DNA of 64,000 bases from Psychrobacter phenylpyruvicus DSM 7000 = NBRC 102152 (lineage in GTDB: Bacteria > Pseudomonadota > Gammaproteobacteria > Pseudomonadales > Moraxellaceae). The notes under the pieces are model-generated. The model made no database searches. It worked only from the letters and a program-made list of their open reading frames with translations, and was not told where the DNA came from. The position numbers were made by a program, and so were the translations under genes. The stretch is taken from assembly GCF_000685805.1 (NCBI RefSeq), contig NZ_JMKP01000002.1:1-64000 (forward strand), read 5' to 3'. Positions 1 through 8,615 of the stretch are shown here, one piece after another. The stretch's first letter is position 1. Each line of letters begins with the position of its first letter.

Positions 1-274
1 AGCTGATAAAGGATACGATTCGCAGAAAATCAGAGATAAAGCGATAGAACATGGCATGAGAGCGGTTATTCCTAGAAGAAAAAATACGAAACAACCTAAC
101 CCAGAGTTTGACAGTTACCTTTATAAATTACGCCATCTAGTTGAAAATATGTTCGCTCGATTAAAGCATTTTCGCAGTATAGCAACACGCTATGAAAAGC
201 TAGCACGCAATTTTAAATCTATGCTTTACCTAGCTTGTACTATTATTCACTGTAGGTTAAATTGAGGACACGCC
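1..274 (+). mobile_element. Right end of an IS5-family insertion sequence
   Basis: The transposase fragment is followed after a few bases by GGACACGCCCTAG. Elements of this family commonly target CTAG, so the IS probably ends near 274 with CTAG at 275-278 as one copy of the target duplication. The left inverted repeat and left target copy are not in the window, so the boundary is inferred. Confidence 0.45.
2..265 (+). CDS. IS5-like transposase, C-terminal fragment (5' part outside window)
   Basis: The open frame enters from the left edge and ends at 265, so only the last 87 codons are present. It carries the C-terminal part of a DDE transposase: ADKGYDS near the start, then IPRRKN, then the RH.VEN.F..LK.FR.IATRYEK block typical of IS5-family (IS427/IS1031-like) transposases. 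The Glu of the DDE triad is expected in the VENMF segment. The first ATG (56) is internal, not a real start. Whether the element is intact cannot be judged because its left part is outside the window. It has no functional link to queG downstream. Confidence 0.85.
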   Translation, partial: ADKGYDSQKIRDKAIEHGMRAVIPRRKNTKQPNPEFDSYLYKLRHLVENMFARLKHFRSIATRYEKLARNFKSMLYLACTIIHCRLN

Positions 275-345
275 CTAGTAAGTAACAGTTGTTAAATAAA
301 ATTTTAATATAAAAAGGCTTAATAACTGTTAGAAATTACTAGAAT

Positions 346-382
346 AAAAAGCACCTATCCAATCAGATAGGTGCTTTTTTTT
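346..382. terminator. Intrinsic terminator downstream of queG
   Basis: A perfect stem, AAAAGCACCTATC paired with GATAGGTGCTTTT, is flanked by an A-run on the left and eight T on the right. It lies just past the 3' end of the minus-strand queG and can work in both directions. Confidence 0.8.
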
Positions 383-420
383 AAGCTAATTTTATTGTGG
401 TTTTAATTTTTATTGTAGTT

Positions 421-1581
421 TTAACTAGCTTTGGCCCGTTGTTCGGCGATCGCCCAATGAATGTGTTCATCTAAGACGTCACCAAGCGTGCCCAATCTTG
501 ATTCAAGGGCAATTATATTATCAGCAGTATAAGGGGCATTGCCAATACCTATGGCTAAGTTACGTAGGAAATTGACGTAGCCCGTTCGGCGTATAGGACT
601 GCCTTGAGTTTTATCCAAGAAAGTTTGTTCTGACCACTGCCATAGCTCAATAAGCAAGCTATCATCTAACTTATGGCGCGCCAAAAAGTCATCGATGGGG
701 CTAAGTTTGGCATAGCGATTCCAAGGGCAAATCAATTGACAGTCATCACAGCCAAAAACTCGATTGCCAATAGCCCTTCTATATTTTTTGTCAATAACGC
801 CGTCATGCTCAATGGTCAAATAGGAGATACAAGCGTCTGCTTTGAGCTTATAGGGGCCAATAATGGCCTGAGTAGGGCAGATATCAATACAAGCACTGCA
901 GCTGCCACAGTGAGCGCTTACTGGGCTATCATCTGGCAATGCCAAACTTAAAAACAGCTCTCCTAGCACAAAAAATGAGCCGGATTGTCTGTTAATCAAT
1001 AGGGTGTGTTTGCCCGTCCAACCCAATCCTGCGGCATCAGCTAATGGACGTTCAAAAATAGGCGCTGAATCGCTAAAAGGTCGAAACACAAAGGGCTGGT
1101 CTGCATTGACATCTAGGTGCTGCCACTGCGGCAACATGGTCTCGATTTGTTGAGCCAGCTTCTTGAGCCGGGAGCGCATGGTTTTATGATAATCACGACC
1201 CCGAGCATAGCGGGCAATAATGGCATGATTGGGACGATGGTTGTCTTCTATACGCCGCGGTTTGGGAGCGGCCTCCAGATAGTCCATGCGTACCGAGACA
1301 ATGGTGCGCGAGCCTTCTACCAATAGACCGGGATTGGCTCGTTTGTCATGGTTTAATTCCATAAAAGTGAGCTGACCATGATACCCTGCTGCCAGCCAGT
1401 CACGTAACCCCTGCATTTGCTGCTCGAAAACAGGGTGATTCACACCGATAAAACCGCAGTCAGCAAAGCCTAACGCCAATGCCTGCTCACGTATCCAGTT
1501 TTTGACATCTTGGGCATCATTAAAAGGGTTAGTGGCAAAGGACTGAGAGGGGGTTGAATCTGGAGGGGTAGAATCTGGCAT
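421..1581 (-). CDS. queG: Epoxyqueuosine reductase QueG
   Basis: QueG is a cytoplasmic cobalamin- and 4Fe-4S-dependent enzyme that reduces epoxyqueuosine to queuosine, the last step of queuosine synthesis at the tRNA wobble base. Two ferredoxin-type cysteine clusters are visible: CGSCSACIDICP near residue 225 and CDDCQLICPWN near residue 280. The upstream region holds the conserved DSAPIFERPLA and GWTGKHTLLIN segments. The length of 386 aa matches the family, with a short Ser/Pro/Thr-rich N-terminal extension; a slightly later start is possible, since no clear ribosome binding site precedes 1581. It is divergent from nnr, an arrangement also seen in E. coli (yjeS/yjeF). Confidence 0.95.
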   Translation of the reverse strand: MPDSTPPDSTPSQSFATNPFNDAQDVKNWIREQALALGFADCGFIGVNHPVFEQQMQGLRDWLAAGYHGQLTFMELNHDKRANPGLLVEGSRTIVSVRMDYLEAAPKPRRIEDNHRPNHAIIARYARGRDYHKTMRSRLKKLAQQIETMLPQWQHLDVNADQPFVFRPFSDSAPIFERPLADAAGLGWTGKHTLLINRQSGSFFVLGELFLSLALPDDSPVSAHCGSCSACIDICPTQAIIGPYKLKADACISYLTIEHDGVIDKKYRRAIGNRVFGCDDCQLICPWNRYAKLSPIDDFLARHKLDDSLLIELWQWSEQTFLDKTQGSPIRRTGYVNFLRNLAIGIGNAPYTADNIIALESRLGTLGDVLDEHIHWAIAEQRAKAS

Positions 1582-1698
1582 AGACAGAGGACTCGAAGCT
1601 TATATAAAGGAGTATGATAAGCTATTATTAGACAAATATAAAACCTATGCTAAGGCACATCTTAGCTTGGTTGTACTCATAACAGGAGTAATCGAGAA

Positions 1699-3360
1699 AT
1701 GCCACTACGTCATAATATCTTAAATCAACAAGATAGCCAGCAAGATAGAAAGCCCGTTGCTTTATATACCCCAAAACAAGTCTATGCCATAGAGAAAATG
1801 TGGTTTGATAAAGGCAATATGAGTTACTCATTAATGCAGCAAGCCGCTTGGCAGATTGCGTATTGGGTGAATCAGAATATTGTGGCCAAAGCGTATCCTC
1901 AGCTCGATGAGCAGGGTAGACCTGCTGTAGACACGACAGCATTATCTGCTTGTGTCTGGGTAGGTAGTGGTAATAATGGCGGTGATGGGTGGTTGGTGGC
2001 GTACTACTTAAATCAATTGGGAGCTAAAGTATCTGTTATTGAAGTAGGGCAAGCGTCAACGGTCGATGCCACCTCAGCAAAAAATCAAGCCATACAAAGC
2101 GGAGTGGCTGTTTACCCGTTTGCTGAAGGGCAGTATAAAGCCGATACAACTGACGCAGATTTATATATCGATGCTTTATTTGGTATTGGTTTAGACCGAG
2201 CGCCGGCCCATGATTATGCGGAGGCCATAGCCGTAATTAATGAGCATAAACGCCATCGTTCAGATAGATTAACGGTCATTAGTGTCGATATTCCAAGTGG
2301 AGTACTGGCTGGCACCGGGCAGGTGTTTGCAGGCTGTGCGGTTAAAGCCGATGTCACTCTGTGCTTAGTGGCCCGAAAACTGGGGTTACATATCAAAGAT
2401 GCGGTGGATTATAGCGGTCAAGTAGTGGATATAGCGCTGATACCAAGTGTGCTAAATAAGAGCCCTGTGGCCTGGCTGCACTATCAAGCAATGCCTTTGG
2501 TGCAACGTGAAAACAACACTCATAAAGGCAGCTTCGGCCATGCTTTAATCATAGGCGGTAATCAAGTTGATGGCTCTCAAGGAATGGGGGGCGCTACTAT
2601 CTTGTCAGCGATGACCGCTTTTGCTACAGGTGTGGGTAAGCTGACCGTAGCGTGTCATAGCGCCTTTCATAGTAGTCTGATTGCTGGCGTGCCTAATGCC
2701 ATGAGTGTGGATTTACACCATACTCAAGCGGTAAAAGCGCTAATCGCACAAAGTGATGTTATCGCTATAGGCATGGGATTAGGACGAGATGATTTAAGTC
2801 TTCGCTTGTTTAAAGAGTATCTGCAGCACGCAGTAGAACAAGATAAAGACTTAATCATTGATGCTGATGGTTTGTATCATTTGGCGACACTGGCTGATGA
2901 AGCGCCACAGCTGATTGAACAATTGATAGCTCACGCTAAGCAGAATGAAGTTTGGTACACGCCGCACAGTGGTGAAGCTGCAAGACTGTTAAATACTGAG
3001 GCAAGCGAAGTTGAAGCAGATAGATTGACTGCCCTGTCTAGTTTGCAGCAGCAATATCAAGGCAGCTGGCTACTAAAAGGAGCAGGCTCTTTGGTGATGA
3101 GTGATCAGATAATCTATGTCTGCGCTGCAGGTAATCCCGGTATGGCGACCGCTGGCATGGGGGATGTGTTATCAGGTCTAGCGGCAGGCTTACTGGCACA
3201 GACTACTTTAGCCAAAAGCACTCGCAGCTTACAGCAAGCGGTGATGCTACACGCCATGGCAGGGGATAATTTACAGCGTACAAAAGGGACATGGGCAGTC
3301 CAAGCCAGCGATATGCCACAAAAGGTGGGTGAGGTATTTAAACAGCTGACCCTAGCCTAG
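1699..3360 (+). CDS. nnr: Bifunctional NAD(P)H-hydrate epimerase / ADP-dependent dehydratase
   Basis: This enzyme repairs damaged NAD(P)H hydrates. The N-terminal YjeF_N domain (about residues 20-245) epimerises the R and S hydrates and shows the GSGNNGGDGW motif. The C-terminal ribokinase-like domain (about 260-550) dehydrates the S form with ADP and ends in the signature NPGMATAGMGDVLSG. The length of 553 aa is slightly above the usual 500-520. The start is supported by an AGGAG sequence about ten bases upstream. It is the divergent neighbour of queG. The tsaE and amiB genes that follow nnr in E. coli are absent here; a minus-strand gene follows instead. Confidence 0.94.
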   Translation: MPLRHNILNQQDSQQDRKPVALYTPKQVYAIEKMWFDKGNMSYSLMQQAAWQIAYWVNQNIVAKAYPQLDEQGRPAVDTTALSACVWVGSGNNGGDGWLVAYYLNQLGAKVSVIEVGQASTVDATSAKNQAIQSGVAVYPFAEGQYKADTTDADLYIDALFGIGLDRAPAHDYAEAIAVINEHKRHRSDRLTVISVDIPSGVLAGTGQVFAGCAVKADVTLCLVARKLGLHIKDAVDYSGQVVDIALIPSVLNKSPVAWLHYQAMPLVQRENNTHKGSFGHALIIGGNQVDGSQGMGGATILSAMTAFATGVGKLTVACHSAFHSSLIAGVPNAMSVDLHHTQAVKALIAQSDVIAIGMGLGRDDLSLRLFKEYLQHAVEQDKDLIIDADGLYHLATLADEAPQLIEQLIAHAKQNEVWYTPHSGEAARLLNTEASEVEADRLTALSSLQQQYQGSWLLKGAGSLVMSDQIIYVCAAGNPGMATAGMGDVLSGLAAGLLAQTTLAKSTRSLQQAVMLHAMAGDNLQRTKGTWAVQASDMPQKVGEVFKQLTLA

Positions 3361-3486
3361 CTGGCTTAGACGAACACTTGTCTTGATGGTTTCTTGGTGC
3401 GATTTATTAGAGTATTAGTTTTTATGAGGAGTTCTTTATTTTTTGATGGGGAGTGCTTTAGTCTTTTATGAGCAATGACGGCCCTA

Positions 3487-4056
3487 TTAATTACAATATT
3501 GGGCCAATAGCTGTTGAGTCCTCTCTATCTTGACAGCTACTTGTGCTGGATCTAAATAACGGCGTACTCCCTCAGCTTTAGCCTCATAGATTTCACCGCC
3601 AGCTTGTAAGTTTGAAAGGTTGTTTTTGAGTTTTTGGCATTGAGAAGGAGTTGTTGTATTTGGGTCAGAGGGCTTCGATATGGTGGTGGTATGGTTGGTT
3701 GCAATGTTACTATTTGGATAGTTATTGGTTGCAATGTTATTGGCTAGATTTAAATTAACGCCATTTGGATCGGTAGTAGCCGGAGCAAAAAGTCCCGGCT
3801 GGCTTGGTCTGCCATCGCTGCGCATCTGAATGATTTCTGCTTTAGTATTGGTCTCAGGGGCAAATTGCGAGTATTTAACCTCGCCAAATTTACCAATACT
3901 TTTATAAATGGTTCTATGGTCAGTATTTTGTTGAGCCTGAGACAAACTGCTACTGGTTACAAAGAGGCCCGCAACCGCTACTACCTTCAACACGCTCAGT
4001 GCCCTATTGATTTTAGTAAGGTGGTGTACTAAGCAGTAACGTAGGGAGTTCGGCAT
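3487..4056 (-). CDS. Exported DUF4124-like protein
   Basis: The protein has a hydrophobic N-terminal segment (VLKVVAVAGLFVTSSSLSQA) ending in a probable signal peptidase I site. A short region around IYKSIGKFGEVKYSQFAP then resembles DUF4124, a small domain found near the N-terminus of many exported proteins of unknown role. The middle is Asn/Thr/Ser-rich with repeated TNNYPNS- and ATN-like segments and looks disordered. The C-terminal 50 residues look helical. The frame opens upstream at a TTG (4083), but the ATG at 4056 with CTAAGG just before it is the likelier start. No function is assigned; a cell-envelope location is inferred. Confidence 0.7.
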   Translation of the reverse strand: MPNSLRYCLVHHLTKINRALSVLKVVAVAGLFVTSSSLSQAQQNTDHRTIYKSIGKFGEVKYSQFAPETNTKAEIIQMRSDGRPSQPGLFAPATTDPNGVNLNLANNIATNNYPNSNIATNHTTTISKPSDPNTTTPSQCQKLKNNLSNLQAGGEIYEAKAEGVRRYLDPAQVAVKIERTQQLLAQYCN

Positions 4057-4115
4057 GGGCCTTAGGTCCAGATAAGGTGACAAGAAGCTGCAATGAGCAA
4101 TAAGAAGCGCTTAAT

Positions 4116-4679
4116 TTAATAGCGCTTAATGCCCTTATCTTTAGGAATGGTCTCTTCATGAATTGGGAACTTTGCCGGATCATCAGTGGTTTTACGATCA
4201 TTAAAATAATGCTTTAAGGTGCGTTTAACCGCTTCGAATGCAATGTCATCCCATGGGATATCTGCTTCTTCAAATAAAGCACACTCCAGACTTTCGGGAC
4301 CGACATCATACTTGCCTTGTTGTAGCTCAGCCAGATACAGCACATAAATTTGGCCAATGTGAGGGATGTCATATAAGCAATAAAGATGGGTGTTGATGGC
4401 CACAGCATCGGCTTCTTCCACCGTTTCGCGTGCGGCACCTTGTGCCATGGTTTCACCAATTTCCATAAAGCCTGCAGGTAAGGTCCAATAGCCATATCTA
4501 GGCTCGATGGCACGGCGACAAAGCAGTACCTTGTCTTCGTGAATGACGATGGCACCACAGATTACTTTGGGGTTTTCATAGTGAATATAATGACAATTAG
4601 GGCAAACCAAGCGTGGTTTATTGTCTCCTTCAGGAATCTTATGCTCCGCTTGGTGGCCGCATTGTAAACAGTACGCCAT
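4116..4679 (-). CDS. Nudix hydrolase with N-terminal zinc ribbon
   Basis: Residues 1-35 form a zinc ribbon with two Cys pairs, CLQCG and CPNCH, as in the Nudix_N_2 family. The Nudix box follows at about residues 70-92: GFMEIGE, seven residues, then RETVEEAD. The last glycine of the consensus is replaced by Asp. Family members hydrolyse nucleoside diphosphates linked to another moiety (ADP-ribose, FAD and NADH are typical substrates); the substrate here is unknown. AAGGAC seven bases upstream supports the start. It lies tail-to-head upstream of the DUF4124-like gene on the same strand, so the two may be cotranscribed. A second, unrelated Nudix gene lies divergently 195 bases away. Confidence 0.88.
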   Translation of the reverse strand: MAYCLQCGHQAEHKIPEGDNKPRLVCPNCHYIHYENPKVICGAIVIHEDKVLLCRRAIEPRYGYWTLPAGFMEIGETMAQGAARETVEEADAVAINTHLYCLYDIPHIGQIYVLYLAELQQGKYDVGPESLECALFEEADIPWDDIAFEAVKRTLKHYFNDRKTTDDPAKFPIHEETIPKDKGIKRY

Positions 4680-4874
4680 AGGGCTGTCCTTATTATTGTA
4701 TCTTGTGATTTTTTAATTTTAGTAAGAGAGCTATAGCCATATTATGATACGCTCGATATCATTAGTAATACAAAACAACTGAAACGTGCAAGTCATCAAG
4801 ATAGCATACTTAAAGGCGATGCGTTAGTCTAACCTTAGTCTGTTAACTGTTTGAAAATTATTTAAAAAGGTCTT

Positions 4875-5687
4875 ATGAAATCCTCCACGCAAATGACATC
4901 GGCAATAACAATAAAATACCAAAATAGCCATTCTCCTCGGTTTGAAGAGTTGGCTGTGGTGTTGCCGGAGTACATTACCCATCCTGAGCTAAGGCAAATG
5001 GCACAGCGAGTACAGCAGGCCATGTTTCAAGATGGCGTAGTGGATTGTCATACCCCTAACCAAGAGTTTAAAAATCAAGGGGAAATTGGTCGAGTCAAAG
5101 CCATACTAGATCATCTTATAACTACCCCAAATGCTGATGCGGCAGTGTTGGTACTTATTACCAATGAGCCACAGCCAAAGATACTGTTGACGCGGCGAGC
5201 AGCACACCTAAGCAGTCATGCCGGTGAAGTCTCTTTTGCAGGAGGAAAGCATGATGCAGAGGATGGTAATAATGTGGTTACCGCTTTGCGTGAAGCCTGT
5301 GAAGAAACCGCATTGCCCCCCAGTAAAGCACAAATTATTGGCCAGCTGCCCACTCAGATTTCCAAAAAGGGACTAGAGGTCAGACCGATTGTGGCCTTGG
5401 TAGAGCCGCCGGTGACTTATGTTCCGGAACTTGGTGAGATTGCCCGAATATTTTGGGGAGATTTTGAGAAGATAATTACTGAGCCGACTTGTGATTATGT
5501 GCTGCCTTACGCTATGGGAGGTCAAATCGTCCACATCAAGACGCCCTGCTGGAGGGTAGACGGGGAAGTGGTTTGGGGGCTTACGGGGAGGATATTAGCC
5601 AGCTTGCTAGAAGTTGGTTTTGATAGACAGATTGAGTGGTATTATCAACCAGTAGAGGAGCAGTCTCAATCAGCCAATAGCCAATAG
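4875..5687 (+). CDS. Nudix hydrolase, CoA pyrophosphatase-like (NudL/YeaB type)
   Basis: The protein of 270 aa carries LLTRRAAHLSSHAGEVSFAGG followed by ALREACEETALP. The first part is the NuCoA motif of CoA-pyrophosphatase Nudix enzymes (usually ending FPGG; here Ala replaces Pro) and the second is the Nudix box. Such enzymes split CoA or acyl-CoA into 4'-phosphopantetheine forms and 3',5'-ADP and act in the cytoplasm. The N-terminal 95 residues are less conserved. AAAAAGG ahead of the ATG supports the start. CoA specificity is inferred from the motif only. Confidence 0.85.
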   Translation: MKSSTQMTSAITIKYQNSHSPRFEELAVVLPEYITHPELRQMAQRVQQAMFQDGVVDCHTPNQEFKNQGEIGRVKAILDHLITTPNADAAVLVLITNEPQPKILLTRRAAHLSSHAGEVSFAGGKHDAEDGNNVVTALREACEETALPPSKAQIIGQLPTQISKKGLEVRPIVALVEPPVTYVPELGEIARIFWGDFEKIITEPTCDYVLPYAMGGQIVHIKTPCWRVDGEVVWGLTGRILASLLEVGFDRQIEWYYQPVEEQSQSANSQ

Positions 5688-5763
5688 AGCCTGCTATTAC
5701 TTCACTACTTTAATGTAGGGTCTATGTTAATTGTTAGTTTATACTGATAACCTTTAACCTGTC

Positions 5764-6816
5764 TCAGATTATGCGAATGGTACCGGTATATATTTTTATT
5801 ATCTGCTCATCAAAGCCAGTTTTGAGCTGTAAACTCCCATCTTCGTTTAGACCCATAACCTCTCCTTGTATAACCACCGGTTTTGCAGCCTCTAAAGCCG
5901 ACTGATTGGCCTCTTTTAAGGGTTGCTGAGTGATTTGTACCTGACGACCTGCTAACACATTGACCGATTGATAGTCGCTAATGAAGCTAGGTAAGCTATA
6001 AGCTTGTTGTTTGAAGCTGATAAATTGATGAATAGCGCGTAAAATTGTAGCACTAACAGCTAGGTATAAATCTTCTGCTTTAGGGCGGGGAAGGGCTACG
6101 ATAGATTGCCCAGCTTGGTAGTATGCAGTCTTATTTTGAGCCTGAGTATCTAGGGCACTATTGGCTTCTTGAGCGGCTTCTTGAGCGATGTGGGTTTGAA
6201 AGATATGAGACTGAGAAATGAGGGCTTGCTCAGTTTCATTAATGATTTGGGTTAAGCTGACGGCTTGATACTCCATGCCTTCTTTGGTGACTTCACATAA
6301 TACCGGAGCGGTTTCAATGTTTATTCCCACGCCGACAACAACCCCAGTAATCTGATTATCCACCCATACCGGCTCAATCAAAATACCAGCCAACTTCCTA
6401 AAGTTATTATACTCAAGATCACTTTTGTCAGATGTCTCATCTGCAGCATAGTAACCAATATCATTGGCCCACTTAACCCCAATAGGGGGAAGGTTTACAG
6501 CACGACGCTGACGGTTTATCTGCTGGATAATGGGCAGGCGAGTGAGATGAAATCCGACAACCAAAGACAATAAGCCGGAGATTGGCACTGATAAGGGGTG
6601 GTATAACGACAGGTAGATATTGCCAATGGGGGATTGCCAAGTACGGGCTCTTTGACCTCGTCCTGCTGTTTGTTGGCTAGCAGTTAGTAAGTAAGGTTGG
6701 TTACTATCTATCTTCTGCTGCGCCAAGCTCTGAATCAGCTCATTGTTGGTCGAGCCACACACAGCTAAGTGGTGGTGGGTAATAGGCTGGGAGCTCTGAG
6801 GAGTATGGGTGTACAT
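5764..6816 (-). CDS. birA: Biotin--[acetyl-CoA-carboxylase] ligase
   Basis: The enzyme makes biotinyl-AMP and transfers biotin to the carrier lysine of acetyl-CoA carboxylase. Visible hallmarks are the nucleotide and biotin loop GRGQRARTW, the VKWANDI segment, KLAGILIEP and the GVGINI motif. There is no N-terminal winged-helix repressor domain, so this is a monofunctional class I ligase. The reading frame opens at a TTG at 6861, but the ATG at 6816 is preferred (350 aa). An insertion of roughly 60 residues, rich in Gln and Ala, sits between GVGINI and the C-terminal SH3-like domain. It ends convergently with the Nudix gene at 4875-5687. Confidence 0.93.
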   Translation of the reverse strand: MYTHTPQSSQPITHHHLAVCGSTNNELIQSLAQQKIDSNQPYLLTASQQTAGRGQRARTWQSPIGNIYLSLYHPLSVPISGLLSLVVGFHLTRLPIIQQINRQRRAVNLPPIGVKWANDIGYYAADETSDKSDLEYNNFRKLAGILIEPVWVDNQITGVVVGVGINIETAPVLCEVTKEGMEYQAVSLTQIINETEQALISQSHIFQTHIAQEAAQEANSALDTQAQNKTAYYQAGQSIVALPRPKAEDLYLAVSATILRAIHQFISFKQQAYSLPSFISDYQSVNVLAGRQVQITQQPLKEANQSALEAAKPVVIQGEVMGLNEDGSLQLKTGFDEQIIKIYTGTIRII

Positions 6817-7018
6817 AGTGAAGCCTAGATTTAGCTTATAAAAAGGATAATTGCTAAACAAAATAAACTGGGATTTGAATAGCAGGGGAGCCCCGAGAGT
6901 ATCTTCTATGGGCGCGTTGTCTGCTGCTTAATAAGCTGATTATACGCCTAATACAGCCAATAGCTAAAGACAGGGTAGATACGGTATGCCTATAGATTAT
7001 TTAAATTTAGATAAATGC

Positions 7019-7030
7019 TTTTGCTATACT
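7019..7030 (+). promoter_or_regulatory. Extended -10 promoter candidate for the TauE/SafE gene
   Basis: TTTTGCTATACT contains the extended -10 form TGNTATACT about 48 bases upstream of the 7078 start. The -35 is weak (AT-rich sequence around 7002). This is a visual match only. Confidence 0.35.
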
Positions 7031-7077
7031 GTGAGTATTATTTTTTTAAACAGTTTAAATAGCAGAGAAGTGGCATT

Positions 7078-7890
7078 ATGATGATAGTTTGGTTCTTGGC
7101 TGCAGGGGCTTTTGCAGGAATATGTGCCGGCTTATTTGGTGTCGGTGGTGGCATGATTATCGTTCCTGCTTTGGTCTGGATTTTCACCGCTTATGGTTAC
7201 TCCCCAGAGATTGTTGCTCATTTAGCGGTTGGGACTTCTTTAGCGACTATCATTGTGACTTCAATTAGCTCCTTAACGGCCCATAATAAACGCGGTGGGG
7301 TGCGATGGGATATCTGGAGAAATATGGCAATCGGCCTAGTCGTTGGCAGTATATTAGGAGCTGCAGTTGCTGAGCAAATTCATGGCTTAATGCTACAGGC
7401 CTTAATTGGGGCTGGTGCATTACTGGTTGCTTTTAAAATGTTATTTTTACCCAATAAAGAAAACCTAGGTAAGCCGCTGCCCTCAGCACCGGTACAGGTG
7501 GGCGCTGGGTCTGGCATTGGTATGGCTTCGGCTATCTTCGGTATTGGTGGTGGCAGCTTAACGGTGCCATTCTTGACTTGGGCCGGCTTGCCTATGCGTC
7601 AAGCGGTAGGAACTTCGGCTGCTTGTGGGCTGCCTATTGCTTTAGCAGGGGCGGCTGGGTTTGCTTGGTTCGGTCAAAACGTGGCTCAATTACCGCCAGG
7701 TGCGGTTGGATTCGTTCACGTTATAGGCTTCGTCTGTATCTCGTTTGCCAGCTTTATTACCGCCAAACTTGGCGCTAAGTGGGCGCATCAGTTACCGGCA
7801 GCTACCTTAAAAAAAGGCTTTGGGGTGTTGTTATTAGTAGCGGGAAGTCAGTTGTTATGGTCTGGTTTATCGGGAATGAATATTCTGTAG
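7078..7890 (+). CDS. TauE/SafE-family membrane permease (sulfite/organosulfonate exporter family)
   Basis: This is a polytopic inner-membrane protein of 270 aa with about seven to eight hydrophobic segments. The two-fold internal repeat of the family is visible: GLFGVGGGMIIVPAL near residue 20 and IFGIGGGSLTVPFL near residue 155, each followed by a VGTS segment (AVGTSLATI and AVGTSAACG). Family members move small sulfur or organic anions, but the substrate cannot be read from sequence. It appears monocistronic. A second, dissimilar member of the same superfamily lies at 47854-48621. Confidence 0.88.
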   Translation: MMIVWFLAAGAFAGICAGLFGVGGGMIIVPALVWIFTAYGYSPEIVAHLAVGTSLATIIVTSISSLTAHNKRGGVRWDIWRNMAIGLVVGSILGAAVAEQIHGLMLQALIGAGALLVAFKMLFLPNKENLGKPLPSAPVQVGAGSGIGMASAIFGIGGGSLTVPFLTWAGLPMRQAVGTSAACGLPIALAGAAGFAWFGQNVAQLPPGAVGFVHVIGFVCISFASFITAKLGAKWAHQLPAATLKKGFGVLLLVAGSQLLWSGLSGMNIL

Positions 7891-7978
7891 TAGAACTATA
7901 AATCTTTAAACCCAACCGCTAAGCTTAATAGCTAAGCTTAACTGAAATGCTATTGTTAATAAGGTTTTACGCCTATTA

Positions 7979-8021
7979 CGGCTATTTATTATCTAGTTAT
8001 TAACGGCTATTTATTATCTAG
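7979..8021. repeat. Tandem 25-bp duplication at the 3' end of the DUF4298 gene
   Basis: CGGCTATTTATTATCTAG occurs at 7979-7996 and again at 8004-8021. The second copy contains the last codons and stop of the minus-strand DUF4298 gene and the first lies just past the stop. It looks like a simple local duplication. Confidence 0.85.
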
Positions 8022-8306
8022 GGCATCTAGACCTAGGCGCATCCATTGTATCGCTAACTCATTGCGATCGGATATCATATTCCACAGCGCGTCTTCACTA
8101 AAGATAGAGTGGGCAGCCCCAGAATATTGAAGCTGTAGATCAGCTTCACGGTCAGCCATCCACTGCGGGCTTTGGTAGTACTCTTGTAGTTCTGAATATA
8201 AAGCTTCTGCTTCTTTGAGGCGCTCCTGGGCTTGTAATTGTTCTTGGTATAACTCACTCCAACGCTCAAATTTTTGTTGTAATTGCTGCGGGTCGTATTG
8301 AGACAT
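8007..8306 (-). CDS. DUF4298 family protein
   Basis: A small soluble protein of 99 aa, strongly helical in the first half (heptad-like Q/E/L-rich region from residue 6 to 50) with conserved Trp and Tyr positions (WSELY, YYQSPQWMAD). A second conserved segment, FSEDALWNMISDRNELA, and the end WMRLGLDALD match the DUF4298 family. No function is known for the family. The gene is monocistronic, upstream of and divergent from smc. There is no signal peptide or membrane segment. Confidence 0.8.
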   Translation of the reverse strand: MSQYDPQQLQQKFERWSELYQEQLQAQERLKEAEALYSELQEYYQSPQWMADREADLQLQYSGAAHSIFSEDALWNMISDRNELAIQWMRLGLDALDNK

Positions 8307-8615
8307 AAGGCCTTCTTGCGTTATTTGATTTAAATTAATTTAGTAGAACTGGATTTGGTTTAATTGGATTTGGGTTAGCTAGGTTTGGTTATAAAAGCTA
8401 AATAGGTTTTATTGGGTCCAATCTAGTTTGATAATCTAGTCTAACAATATAGGCACTTTGGGCAGTCAATTCAAACAAAGCTTATTTACGATTTGTATAT
8501 CTAGGTTAACAACAGCTATGACTGTAAAATCGTTCAATTTCAGGTAAAATACGCCACTTTATTGCTTGCAATTATTTCTGCTAATCCCTGTAACCTTTAA
8601 CTTCATGCGGCCTTC
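8307..8615. other. Intergenic region between DUF4298 gene and smc with short TTTGG-rich repeats
   Basis: About 310 bases without a gene. From 8345 to 8400 the sequence GGATTTGG/TTTGGTT recurs imperfectly (GGATTTGGTTTAATTGG, GGATTTGGGTTAG, GGTTTGGTTATA), and ATCTAGT recurs near 8415-8437. Both divergent genes must have promoters here; no confident promoter boxes were picked out. Confidence 0.6.

Noticed and set aside
673..951. 92-aa plus-strand frame inside queG
   Set aside because: Overlaps queG on the opposite strand, which has clear cysteine motifs; no independent evidence.
1628..1942. 104-aa minus-strand frame overlapping the start of nnr
   Set aside because: Covers the queG-nnr promoter region and the nnr start; composition and lack of a ribosome binding site argue against it.
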